Assembly (NCBI RefSeq): GCF_008831285.2
Contig: NC_045140.1
Span: 5,995,528 to 6,059,527 of the forward strand
DNA: 64,000 bases
Direction: 5' to 3'
Origin: Nymphaea colorata
Lineage: Eukaryota > Streptophyta > Magnoliopsida > Nymphaeales > Nymphaeaceae
This document shows, piece by piece, positions 8,578 to 22,390 of the stretch. A program made the translations under genes and the position numbers. The notes beneath the pieces were generated by a model. That model did no database searches. It saw only the letters and a program-made list of their open reading frames with translations, and was not told the DNA's origin. How positions within the stretch are numbered: the stretch's first letter is position 1; each line of letters starts with the position of its first letter.

Positions 8578-11500
8578 TAGAAATTTTTGTTTCATTGAAT
8601 TAAGTAGAAGGGGTCAAACAAAAGCATAGATCCCACTTGTATCCATATGAACTTGTGATTTCAATCATTTAAAACATTCATTACACATGTAATAACAAGT
8701 GAAACACATTAGATTAAATATAGGGGAGCGAATTAACGACTTGAATCTTACTCAATCTCATACAAACTTGTGATTTCGATCAACTAAATCATTCAAAATG
8801 GATGTACTAACAAGTTAAAAACATTCAATTAAATATGTGTGATCAAATGAATCGCTTAAATCCCACTCGTGTTTATACGAACAACTGATTTCAACCGCTT
8901 ATAACGCGTACTATAATTGTAACGACAAGTTGAATTACTAGGAATGAAACTAATGCATAGATTCCATTTTTAACTGTATGAACTGGTGATTTAAATCGTT
9001 CTTTACAAAAGTAATAAGCAGTGAAACACATTAGGTTAACTATAAGGGATCAATTGAATGACTTGAATCACAAACTAATGCGTGAATGTGCTTAAAGATG
9101 CATGTTGAATGATTTAGTGGAATGAAATTACAGGCTTGTATGAACATAAATGACATTTAAGTTATTTACTTGCTGTATTTCAGTTAATATAAAGTGTTTC
9201 GCTTGTTATTACATATATAACGAATGATTTCAATGGTTCAAACTAAAAGTTTGTATGAAAAATGAGATTCACGTCATTCGTTTGATCACTTATCATTAGC
9301 CTAATGCGTTTCACTTGTTATTACATGTACAATGATTGATTTTGTTGATTGAAATCACAACTTCAAGTGGATGCTAGTGGGATCTACACATTAGTTTGAT
9401 CTCTTGTAGTCAATCCAATGAGTTGAACTTGTAGTTACATCAATAGTAAGGATATAATGAATTGAAATCACATGTTTGTATCAATACGAGTGTGATTTAA
9501 GCGATTCATCTGAGCACGCATATTTCATTGAATGTGATTAACATGTTGCTACATCCACGTTGAAAGATTTAGTGGATTTAAATCACAAGTTTGCATGAAA
9601 ATGAACAAAATTCAAGTGGTTCATTTGCTCTTTTATAGTCAATCTAATGTGTTTCACTTGTTATTACATGTATAAGTAACGATTTAAATGATTGAAATCA
9701 CCAATTCATATGGACACAAATCTGATGTATAGAATAGTTTCATGCTTGTAGTTAGTCCAATAAGTAGAAATTTTTGTTTCATTGAATTAAGTAAAAGGGG
9801 TCAAACAAAAGCATAGATCCCACTTGTATCCATATGAACTTGTGATTTCAATCATTTAAAACGTTCATTACACATGTGATAACAAGTGAAACACATTACA
9901 TTAATTATAAGGGAGCAAATTAACGACTTGAATCTTATTCATTCTCATACAAACTTGTGATTTCGATCAACTAAATCATTCAAAATGGATGTACTAACAA
10001 GTTAAAAACATTCAATTAAATATGTGTGATCAAATGAATCGCTTAAATCCCACTCGTGTTTATACGAACAACTGATTTCAATCGCTTATATCGCGTACTA
10101 TAAATGTAACGACAAGTTGAATTACTAGGGTTGAAACTAACGCATAGATTCCATTTTTAACTGTATGAACTGGCGATTTAAAACGTTATTTATAGAAGTA
10201 ATAAACAGTGAAACACATTAGGTTAACTATAAGGGATCAATTGAATGACTTGAATCACAAACTAATGCGTGAATGTGCTTAAAGATGCATGTTGAATGAT
10301 TTAGTGGAATGAAATTACAGGCTTGTATAAACATAAATGAAATTTAAGTTATTTACTTGTTGTATTTCAGTTAATATAACGTGTTTCGCTGGTTATTACA
10401 TATATAACGAATGATTTCAATGGTTCAAACTAAAAGTTTGTACGAAAAAATGAGATTCACGTCATTCATTTGATCGCTCATCATTAGCCTAATGCGTTTC
10501 ACTTGTTATTACATGTACAATGATTGATTTTGTTGATTGAAATCACAACTTCAAATGGATGCTAGTGGGATCTACGCATTAGTTTGATCTCTTGTAGTCA
10601 ATCCAATGAGTTGAACTTGTAGTTACATCAATAGTGAGGATCTAATGAATTGAAATCACAAGTTTGTATCAATACGAGTGGGATTTAAGCGATTAATCTG
10701 AGCACGCATATTTCATTGAATGTGATTAACATGTTGCTACATCCACGTTGAAAGATTTAGTGGATTTAAATCACAAGTTTGCATGAAAATGAACAAAATT
10801 CAAGTGGTTCATTTGCTCTTTTATAGTCAATGTAATGTGTTTCACTTGTTAATACATGTATAAGTAACGATTTAAATGATTGAAATCACCAATTCATATG
10901 GACACAAATCTGATGTATAGATTAGTTTGATGCTTGTAGTTAGTCCAATAAGTAGAAATTTTTGTTTCATTGAATTAAGTAAAAGGGTCAAAGAAAAGCA
11001 TAGATCCCACTTGTATCCATATGAACTTGTGATTTCAATCATTTAAATCGTTCATTACACATGTAATAAAAGTAAACACATTAAATTAAATATAGGGGAG
11101 CAAATTAACGACTTGAATCTTACACAATCTCATACAAACTTGTGATTTCATCAACTAAATCATTCAAAATGGATGTACTAACAAGTTAAAAACATTCAAT
11201 TAAATATGTGTGATCAAATGAATCACTTAAATCCCACTCGTGTTTATACGAACAACTGATTTCAATCGCTTATATCGCGTACTATAAATGTAACGACAAG
11301 TTGAATTACTAGGGTGAAACTAACGCATAGATTCCATTTTTAACTTATGAACTGGTGATTTAAACGTTATTTATAGAAGTAATAAACAGTGAAACACATT
11401 AGGTTAACTATAAGGGATCAATTGAATGACTTGAATCACAAACTAATGCGTGAATGTGCTTAAAGATGCATGTTGAATGATTTAGTGGAATGAAATTACA

Positions 11501-14500
11501 GGCTTGTATAAACATAAATGACATTTAAGTTATTTACTTGTTGTATTTCAGTTAATATAACGTGTTTCGCTGGTTATTACATATATAACGAATGATTTCA
11601 GTGGTTCAAACTAAAAGTTTGTACGAAAAAATAGATTCACGTCATTCATTTGATCGCTTATCATTAGCCTAATGCGTTTCACTTGTTATTACATGTACAA
11701 TGATTGATTTTGTTGATTGAAATCACAACTTCAAATGGATGCTAGTGGGATCTACGCATTAGTTTGATCTCTTGTAGTCAATCCAATGAGTTGAACTTGT
11801 AGTTACATCAATAGTGAGGATCTAATGAATTGAAATCACAAGTTTGTATCAATACGAGTGGGATTTAAGCGATTCATCTGAGCACGCATATTTCATTGAA
11901 TGTGATTAACATGTTGCTACATCCACGTTGAAAGATTTAGTGGATTTAAATCACAAGTTTGCATGAAAATGAACAAAATTCAAGTGGTTCATTTGCTCTT
12001 TTATAGTCAATCTAATGTGTTTCACTTGTTATTACATGTATAAGTAACGATTTAAATGATTGAAATCACCAATTCATATGGACACAAATCTGATGTATAG
12101 ATTAGTTTGATGCTTGTAGTTAGTCCAATAAGTAGAAATTTTTGTTTCATTCAATTAAGTAAAAGGGGTCAAACAAAACATAGATCCCACTTGTATCCAT
12201 ATGAACTTGTGATTTCAATCATTTAAATCGTTCATTACACATGTAATAACAAGTAAACACATTAGATTAAATATAGGGGAGCAAATTAACGACTTGAATC
12301 TTACCAATCTCATACAAACTTGTGATTTCAATCAACTAAATCATTCAAAATGGATGTACTAACAAGTTAAAAACATTCAATTAAATATGTGTGATCAAAT
12401 GAATCGCTTAAATCCCACTCGTGTTTATACGAACAACTGATTTCAATCGCTTATATCGCGTACTATAAATTAACGACAAGTTGAATTACTAGGGATGAAA
12501 CTAATGCATAGATTCATTTTTAACTTTATGAACTGGTGATTTAAATGTTCTTTATAGAAGTAATAACAGTGAAACACATTAGGTTAACTATAAGGGATCA
12601 ATTGAATGACTTAATCACAAACTAATGCGTGAATGTGCTTAAAGATGCATGTTGAATGATTTAGTGGAATGAAATTACAGGCTTGTATGAACATAAATGA
12701 CATTTAAGTTATTTACTTGTTGTATTTCAGTTAATATAAGTGTTTCGCTTGTTATTACATCTATAACGAATGATTTCAATGGTTCGAACTAAAAGTTTGT
12801 ATGAAAAATGAGATTCACGTCATTCGTTTGATCGACTTATCATTAGCCTAATGAGTTTCACTTGTTATTACATGTACAATGATTGATTTTGTTGATTGAA
12901 ATCACAACTTCAAGTGGATGCTAGTGGGATCTACGCATTAGTTTGATCTCTTGTAGTCAATCCAATGAGTTGAACTTGTAGTTACATCAATAGTAAGGAT
13001 CTAATGAATTGAAATCACATGTTTGTATCAATACGAGTGGGATTTAAGCGATTATCTGAGCACGCATATTTCATTGAATGTGATTAACATGTTGCTACAT
13101 CCACGTTGAAAGATTTAGTGGATTTAAATCACAAGTTTGCATGAAAATGAACAAAATTCAAGTGGTTCATTTGCTCTTTTATAGTCAATCTAATGTGTTT
13201 CACTTGTTATTACATGTATAAGTAACGATTTAAATGATTGAAATCACCAATTCATATGGACACAAATCTGATGTATAGATTAGTTTGATGCTTGTAGTTA
13301 GTCCAATAAGTAGAAATTTTTGTTTCATTGAATTAAGTAAAAGGGGTCAAACAAAAGCATAGATCCCACTTGTATCCTTATGAACTTGTGATTTCAATCA
13401 TTTAAACGTTCATTACACATGTAATAACAAGTGAAACACATAAATTAAATATAGGGGAGCAAATTAACGACTTGAATCTTATTCATTCTCATACAAACTT
13501 GTGATTTCGATCAACTAAATCATTCAAAATGGATGTACTAACAAGTTAAAAACATTCAATTAAATATGTGTGATCAAATGAATCGCTTAAATCCCACTCG
13601 TGTTTATATGAACAACTGATTTCAATCGCTTATATCGCGTACTATAAATGTAACGACAAGTTGAATTACTAGGGTGAAACTAACGCATAGATTCCATTTT
13701 TAACTTATGAACTGGCGATTTAAACGTTATTTATAGAGTAATAAACAGTGAAACACATTAGGTTAACTATAAGGGATCAATTGAATGACTTGAATCACAA
13801 ACTAATGCGTGAATGTGCTTAAAGATGCATGTTGAATGATTTAGTGGAATGAAATTACAGGCTTGTATAACATAAATGACATTTAAGTTATTTACTTGTT
13901 GTATTTCAGTTAATATAACGTGTTTCGCTGTTATTACATCTATAACGAATGATTTCAATGGTTCAAACTAAAAGTTTGTACAAAAAATAGATTCACGTCA
14001 TTCATTTGATCGCTTATCATTAGCCTAATGGTTTCACTTGTTATTACATGTACAATGATTGATTTTGTTGATTGAAATCACAACTTCAAATGGATGCTAG
14101 TGGGATCTACGCATTAGTTTGATCTCTTGTAGTCAATCCAATGAGTTGAACTTGTAGTTACATCAATAGTGAGGATCTAATGAATTGAAATCACAAGTTT
14201 GTATCAATACGAGTGGGATTTAAGCGATTCATCTGAGCACGCATATTTCATTGAATGTGATTAACATGTTGCTACATCCACGTTGAAAGATTTAGTGGAT
14301 TTAAATCACAAGTTTGCATGAAAATGAACAAAATTCAAGTGGTTCATTTGCTCTTTTATAGTCAATCTAATGTGTTTCACTTGTTATTACATGTATAAGT
14401 AACGATTTAAATGATTGAAATCACCAATTCATATGGACACAAATCTGATGTATAGATTAGTTTGATGCTTGTAGTTAGTCCAATAAGTAGAAATTTTTGT

Positions 14501-17500
14501 TTCATTGAATTAAGTAAAAGGGGTCAAACAAAAGCATAGATCCCACTTGTATCCATATGAACTTGTGATTTCAATCATTTAAATCGTTCATTACACATGT
14601 AATAACAAGTAAACACATTAGATTAAATATAGGGGAGCAAATTAACGACTTGAATCTTACCATTCTCATACAAACTTGTGATTTCGATCAACTAAATCAT
14701 TCAAAATGGATGTACTAACAAGTTAAAAACATTCAATTAAATATGTGTGATCAAATGAATCCTTAAATCCCACTCGTGTTTATACGAACAACTGATTTCA
14801 ATCGCTTATATCGCGTACTATAAATGTAACGACAAGTTGAATTACTAGGGATGAAACTAATGCATAGATTCCATTTTTAACTGTATGAACTGGTGATTTA
14901 AATCGTTCTTTATAGAAGTAATAAACAGTGAAACACATTAGGTTAACTATAAGGGATCAATTGAATGACTTGAATCACAAACTAATGCGTGAATGTGCTT
15001 AAAGATGCATGTTGAATGATTTAGTGGAATGAAATTACAGGCTTGTATGAACATAAATGACATTTAAGTTATTTACTTGCTGTATTTCAGTTAATATAAC
15101 GTGTTTCGCTTGTTATTACATCTATAACGAATGATTTCAATGGTTCAAACTAAAAGTTTGTACGAAAAAATGAGATTCACGTCATTCGTTTGATCGCTTA
15201 TCATTAGCCTAATGCGTTTCACTTGTTATTACATGTACAATGATTGATTTTGTTGATTGAAATCACAACTTCAAATGGATGCTAGTGGGATCTACGCATT
15301 AGTTTGATCTCTTGTAGTCAATCCAATGAGTTGAACTTGTAGTTACATCAATAGTAAGGATCTAATGAATTGAAATCACATGTTTGTATCAATACGAGTG
15401 GGATTTAAGCGATTCATCTGAGCACGCATATTTCATTGAATGTGATTAACATGTTGCTACATCCACGTTGAAAGATTTAGTGGATTTAAATCACAAGTTT
15501 GCATGAAAATGAACAAAATTCAAGTGGTTCATTTGCTCTTTTATAGTCAATCTAATGTGTTTCACTTGTTATTACATGTATAAGTAACGATTTAAATGAT
15601 TGAAATCACCAATTCATATGGACACAAATCTGATGTATAGATAGTTTGATGCTTGTAGTTAGTCCAATAAGTAGAAATTTTTGTTTCATTGAATTAAGTA
15701 AAAGGGGTCAAACAAAAGCATAGATCCCACTTGTATCCATATGAACTTGTGATTTCAATCATTTAAATCGTTCATTACACATGTAATAACAAGTGAAACA
15801 CATTAGATTAAATATAGGGGAGCAAATTAACGACTTGAATCTTACTCATCTCATACAAACTTGTGATTTCGATCAACTAAATCATTCAAAATGGATGTAC
15901 TAACAAGTTAAAAACATTCAATTAAATATGTGTGATCAAATGAATCGCTTAAATCCCACTCGTGTTTATACGAACAACTGATTTCAATCGCTTATATCGC
16001 GTACTATAAATGTAACGACAAGTTGAATTACTAGGGATGAAACTAATGCATAGATTCCATTTTTAACTGTATGAACTGGTGATTTAAATCGTTCTTTACA
16101 GAAGTAATAAGCAGTGAAACACATTAGGTTAACTATAAGGGATCAATTGAATGACTTGAATCACAAACTAATGCGTGAATGTGCTTAAAGATGCATGTTG
16201 AATGATTTAGTGGAATGAAATTACAGGCTTGTATGAACATAAATGACATTTAAGTTATTTACTTGCTGTATTTCAGTTAATATAACGTGTTTCGCTTGTT
16301 ATTACATCTATAACGAATGATTTCAATGGTTCAAACTAAAAGTTTGTATGAAAAAATGAGATTCACGTCATTCGTTTGATCGCTTATCATTAGCCTAATG
16401 CGTTTCACTTGTTATTACATGTACAATGATTGATTTTGTTGATTGAAATCACAACTTCAAGTGGATGCTAGTGGGATCTACCATTAGTTTGATCTCTTGT
16501 AGTCAATCCAATGAGTTGAACTTGTAGTTACATCAATAGTAAGGATCTAATGAATTGAAATCACATGTTTGTATCAATACGAGTGGGATTTAAGCGATTC
16601 ATCTGAGCACGCATATTTCATTGAATGTGATTAACATGTTGCTACATCCACGTTGAAAGATTTAGTGGATTTAAATCACAAGTTTGCATGAAAATGAACA
16701 AAATTCAAGTGGTTCATTTGCTCTTTTATAGTCAATCTAATGTGTTTCACTTGTTATTACATGTATAAGTAACGATTTAAATGATTGAAATCACCAATTC
16801 ATATGGACACAAATCTGATGTATAGATTAGTTTGATGCTTGTAGTTAGTCCAATAAGTAGAAATTTTTGTTTCATTGAATTAAGTAAAAGGGGTCAAACA
16901 AAAGCATAGATCCCACTTGTATCCATATGAACTTGTGATTTCAATCATTTAAATCGTTCATTACACATGTAATAACAAGTGAAACACATTAGATTAAATA
17001 TAGGGGAGCAAATTAACGACTTGAATCTTACTCATTCTCATACAAACTTGTGATTTCGATCAACTAAATCATTCAAAATGGATGTACTAACAAGTTAAAA
17101 ACATTCAATTAAATATGTGTGATCAAATGAATCGCTTAAATCCCACTCGTGTTTATACGAACAACTGATTTCAATCGCTTATATCGCGTACTATAAATGT
17201 AACGACAAGTTGAATTACTAGGGATGAAACTAATGCATAGATTCCATTTTTAACTGTATGAACTGGTGATTTAAATCGTTCTTTATAGAAGTAATAAACA
17301 GTGAAACACATTAGGTTAACTATAAGGGATCAATTGAATGACTTGAATCACAAACTAATGCGTGAATGTGCTTAAAGATGCATGTTGAATGATTTAGTGG
17401 AATGAAATTACAGGCTTGTATGAACATAAATGACATTTAAGTTATTTACTTGCTGTATTTCAGTTAATATAACGTGTTTCGCTTGTTATTACATCTATAA

Positions 17501-20500
17501 CGAATGATTTCAATGGTTCAAACTAAAAGTTTGTATGAAAAAATGAGATTCACGTCATTCGTTTGATCGCTTATCATTAGCCTAATGCGTTTCACTTGTT
17601 ATTACATGTACAATGATTGATTTTGTTGATTGAAATCACAACTTCAAATGGATGCAGTGGGATCTACCATTAGTTTGATCTCTTGTAGTCAATCCAATGA
17701 GTTGAACTTGTAGTTACATCAATAGTAAGGATCTAATGAATTGAAATCACAGTTTGTATCAATACGAGTGGGATTTAAGCGATTCATCTGAGCACGCATA
17801 TTTCATTGAATGTGATTAACATGTTGCTACATCCACGTTGAAAGATTTAGTGGATTTAAATCACAAGTTTGCATGAAAATGAACAAAATTCAAGTGGTTC
17901 ATTTGCTCTTTTATAGTTAATCTAATGTGTTTCACTTGTTATTACATGTATAAGTAACGATTTAAATGATTGAAATCACCAATTCATATGGACACAAATC
18001 TGATGTATAGATTAGTTTGATGCTTGTAGTTAGTCCAATAAGTAGAAATTTTTGTTTCATTGAATTAAGTAAAAGGGGTCAAACAAAAGCATAGATCCCA
18101 CTTGTATCCATATGAACTTGTGATTTCAATCATTTAAATCGTTCATTACACATGTAATAACAAGTGAAACACATTAGATTAAATATAGGGGAGCAAATTA
18201 ACGACTTGAATCTTACTCATTCTCATACAAACTTGTGATTTCGATCAACTAAATCATTCAAAATGGATGTACTAACAAGTTAAAAACATTCAATTAAATA
18301 TGTGTGATCAAATGAATCGCTTAAATCCCACTCGTGTTTATACGAACAACTGATTTCAATCGCTTATATCGCGTACTATAAATGTAACGACAAGTTGAAT
18401 TACTAGGGATGAAACTAATGCATAGATTCCATTTTTAACTGTATGAACTGGTGATTTAAATCGTTCTTTATAGAAGTAATAAACAGTGAAACACATTAGG
18501 TTAACTATAAGGGATCAATTGAATGACTTGAATCACAAACTAATGCGTGAATGTGCTTAAAGATGCATGTTGAATGATTTAGTGGAATGAAATTACAGGC
18601 TTGTATGAACATAAATGACATTTAAGTTATTTACTTGCTGTATTTCAGTTAATATAACGTGTTTCGCTTGTTATTACATCTATAACGAATGATTTCAATG
18701 GTTCAAACTAAAAGTTTGTACGAAAAATGAGATTCACGTCATTCGTTTGATCGCTTATCATTAGCCTAATGCGTTTCACTTGTTATTACATGTACAATGA
18801 TTGATTTTGTTGATTGAAATCACAAGTTCAAATGGATGCAAGTGGGATCTACGCATTAGTTTGATCTCTTGTAGTCAATCCAATGAGTTGAACTTGTAGT
18901 TACATCAATAGTAAGGATCTAATGAATTGAAATCACAAGTTTGTATCAATACGAGTGGGATTTAAGCGATTCATCTGAGCACGCATATTTCATTGAATGT
19001 GATTAACATGTTGCTACATCCACGTTGAAAGATTTAGTGGATTTAAATCACAAGTTTGCATGAAAATGAACAAAATTCAAGTGGTTCATTTGCTCTTTTA
19101 TAGTTAATCTAATGTGTTTCACTTGTTATTACATGTATAAGTAACGATTTAAATGATTGAAATCACCAATTCATATGGACACAAATCTGATGTATAGATT
19201 AGTTTGATGCTTGTAGTTAGTCCAATAAGTAGAAATTTTTGTTTCATTGAATTAAGTAAAAGGGGTCAAACAAAAGCATAGATCCCACTTGTATCCATAT
19301 GAACTTGTGATTTCAATCATTTAAATCGTTCATTACACATGTAATAACAAGTGAAACACATTAGATTAAATATAGGGGAGCAAATTAACGACTTGAATCT
19401 TACTCATTCTCATACAAACTTGTGATTTCGATCAACTAAATCATTCAAAATGGATGTACTAACAAGTTAAAAACATTCAATTAAATATGTGTGATCAAAT
19501 GAATCGCTTAAATCCCACTCGTGTTTATACGAACAACTGATTTCAATCGCTTATATCGCGTACTATAAATGTAACGACAAGTTGAATTACTAGGGATGAA
19601 ACTAATGCATAGATTCCATTTTTAACTGTATGAACTGGTGATTTAAATCGTTCTTTATAGAAGTAATAACAGTGAAACACATTAGGTTAACTATAAGGGA
19701 TCAATTGAATGACTTGAATCACAAACTAATGCGTGAATGTGCTTAAAGATGCATGTTGAATGATTTAGTGGAATGAAATTACAGGCTTGTATGAACATAA
19801 ATGACATTTAAGTTATTTACTTGTTGTATTTCAGTTAATATAACGTGTTTCGCTTGTTATTACATCTATAACGAATGATTTCAATGGTTCAAACTAAAAG
19901 TTTGTACGAAAAATGAGATTCACGTCATTCGTTTGATCGCTTATCATTAGCCTAATGCGTTTCACTTGTTATTACATGTACAATGATTGATTTTGTTGAT
20001 TGAAATCACAATTCAAATGGATGCAGTGGGATCTACGCATTAGTTTGATCTCTTGTAGTCAATCCAATGAGTTGAACTTGTAGTTACATCAATAGTAAGG
20101 ATCTAATGAATTGAAATCACAAGTTTGTATCAATACGAGTGGGATTTAAGCGATTCATCTGAGCACGCATATTTCATTGAATGTGATTAACATGTTGCTA
20201 CATCCACGTTGAAAGATTTAGTGGATTTAAATCACAAGTTTGCATGAAAATGAACAAAATTCAAGTGGTTCATTTGCTCTTTTATAGTTAATCTAATGTG
20301 TTTCACTTGTTATTACATGTATAAGTAACGATTTAAATGATTGAAATCACCAATTCATATGGACACAAATCTGATGTATAGATTAGTTTGATGCTTGTAG
20401 TTAGTCCAATAAGTAGAAATTTTTGTTTCATTGAATTAAGTAAAAGGGGTCAAACAAAAGCATAGATCCCACTTGTATCCATATGAACTTGTGATTTCAA

Positions 20501-21563
20501 TCATTTAAATCGTTCATTACACATGTAATAACAAGTGAAACACATTAGATTAAATATAGGGGAGCAAATTAACGACTTGAATCTTATCATTCTCATACAA
20601 ACTTGTGATTTCGATCAACTAAATCATTCAAAATGGATGTACTAACAAGTTAAAAACATTCAATTAAATATGTGTGATCAAATGAATCGCTTAAATCCCA
20701 CTCGTGTTTATACGAACAACTGATTTCAATCGCTTATATCGCGTACTATAAATGTAACGACAAGTTGAATTACTAGGGATGAAACTAATGCATAGATTCC
20801 ATTTTTAACTGTATGAACTGGTGATTTAAATCGTTCTTTATAGAAGTAATAAACAGTGAAACACATTAGGTTAACTATAAGGGATCAATTGAATGACTTG
20901 AATCACAAACTAATGCGTGAATGTGCTTAAAGATGCATGTTGAATGATTTAGTGGAATGAAATTACGGCTTGTATGAACATAAATGACATTTAAGTTATT
21001 TACTTGTTGTATTTCAGTTAATATAAGTGTTTCGCTTGTTATTACATCTATAACGAATGATTTCAATGGTTCAACTAAAAGTTTGTACGAAAAATGAGAT
21101 TCACGTCATTCGTTTGATCGCTATCATTAGCCTAATGGTTTCACTTGTTATTACATGTACAATGATTGATTTTGTTGATTGAAATCACAACTTCAAGTGG
21201 ATGCTAGTGGGATCTACACATTAGTTTGATCTCTTGTAGTAATTCTAATGAGTTGAAACTTGTAGTTACATCAATAGTAAGGATCTAATGAATTGAAATC
21301 ACATGTTTGTATCATACGAGTGTGATTTAAGCGATTCATCTAAGCACGCATATTTCATTGAATGTGATTAACATGTTGCTACATCCACGTTGAAAGATTT
21401 AGTGGATTTAAATCACAAGTTTGCATGAAAATGAACAAAATTCAAGTGGTTCATTTGCTCTTTTATAGTCAATCTAATGTGTTTCACTTGTTATTACATG
21501 TATAAGTAACGATTTTAATGATTGAAATCACCAATTCATATGGACACAAATCTGATGTATTAA
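8578..21563 (+). repeat. Satellite array, eleven copies of a unit of about 1.18 kb
   Basis: Copies start with tagaaatttttg at 8578, 9765, 10953, 12133, 13311, 14488, 15672, 16858, 18043, 19230 and 20414; full units are 1177-1188 bp. The last copy is cut at 21563 by the gap. Units are well over 90 percent alike. Each is AT-rich, has no conserved reading frame, and contains about ten diverged sub-monomers of 100-125 bp. Roughly the first 500 bp of each unit hold four sub-monomers in one orientation; the remaining 690 bp hold six in the other. For example, catgtaataacaagtgaaac in the first half recurs inverted in the second. Short open frames seen here are chance. Confidence 0.97.
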
Positions 21564-21663
21564 NNNNNNNNNNNNNNNNNNNNNNNNNNNNNNNNNNNNN
21601 NNNNNNNNNNNNNNNNNNNNNNNNNNNNNNNNNNNNNNNNNNNNNNNNNNNNNNNNNNNNNNN
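21564..21663. other. Assembly gap (100 N)
   Basis: Exactly 100 N separate the satellite array from the left copy of the duplicated segment. A round 100 usually marks a gap of unknown size, so satellite copy number and the start of the duplication are both uncertain. Confidence 0.99.
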
Positions 21664-21877
21664 AAAAATTAAACTGGCCAAACTATATTATTCAAAATTT
21701 TGAAGAGAAAATGTAAAAATTTTCTAAAATAATAATTTTTTTCCAAAATCACATGCAAGCATATATATATAGCCCTTGTCAGCCCTGGCTTCAACCTTGT
21801 ATTTCCGCTCAAGTGCTAACAGGGAAGTAGAAAAAAATATCCATAAAAGGGTCATGTTAAAAGATGTTTATGCCATG

Positions 21878-22173
21878 TTTGGATGAGGAAAAGAGGGAAA
21901 TGGAGGAATGGAAACGAAAGAAAAGGAATGAGGAGGAAATAAGAAGAAAGGAAATAATGTCAAACATCTTTCTTTTGCATCTTAATCTCTTCAATTTGGA
22001 GCGATTGGATTTACATTGATTATTCCTTCCCTTTCCTTACCTCTCATTTTCTCTCTCTTGCATCCAAACAGGTTTTTTTTGTCGTCCTTTCTTTCCTTCA
22101 TTTTTAATTAGCCAACCAAACACATGAATGACTGTCCTTTCCCTCCCTTCATCTTCCTTTTCCTCCATCCAAA
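21878..22173. mobile_element. Foldback (MITE-like) element, left copy
   Basis: The element is bounded by tttggatg (21878-21885) and its inverse catccaaa (22166-22173). The left half is purine-rich (gaggaaaagaggg type) and the right half pyrimidine-rich, so the strand can fold on itself. It lies in the intron upstream of NAC exon 2. A related but distinct purine/pyrimidine foldback lies at about 24835-25110. Confidence 0.5.
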
Positions 22174-22390
22174 AGAGCATAGTGTAACTTGGTTAGGCTA
22201 GCCGCTGGTAGATCACTAATCACTTGTTCGATTCTCGCAGATGTCAACCTCCTGAAAATTACAAGAAAAAAAAAACTTTCCATATCAATATTTACGTGAC
22301 AAAGATTTGCAATAAAGCATTTTAGGATTTTAGGGTTGCCATTAACATCGTTGTCTTTGTTCTTTGTTCTTTTTCTTGCCATTTCTACAG

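Noticed and set aside
13767-13958. Open frame in the satellite (and its copy at 20875-21066)
   Set aside because: The frame is closed in most other copies of the unit by single-base changes, so it is chance.
8578-21563. CRISPR-like array
   Set aside because: Unit length over 1 kb, eukaryotic context, and no short repeat-spacer pattern.
22187-22240. tRNA- or SINE-like boxes (ggttaggctagccgctgg, then tgttcgattct)
   Set aside because: Box-like strings have suitable spacing, but no cloverleaf could be drawn and there is no SINE tail; also in the copy at 31290. Kept only as a note.
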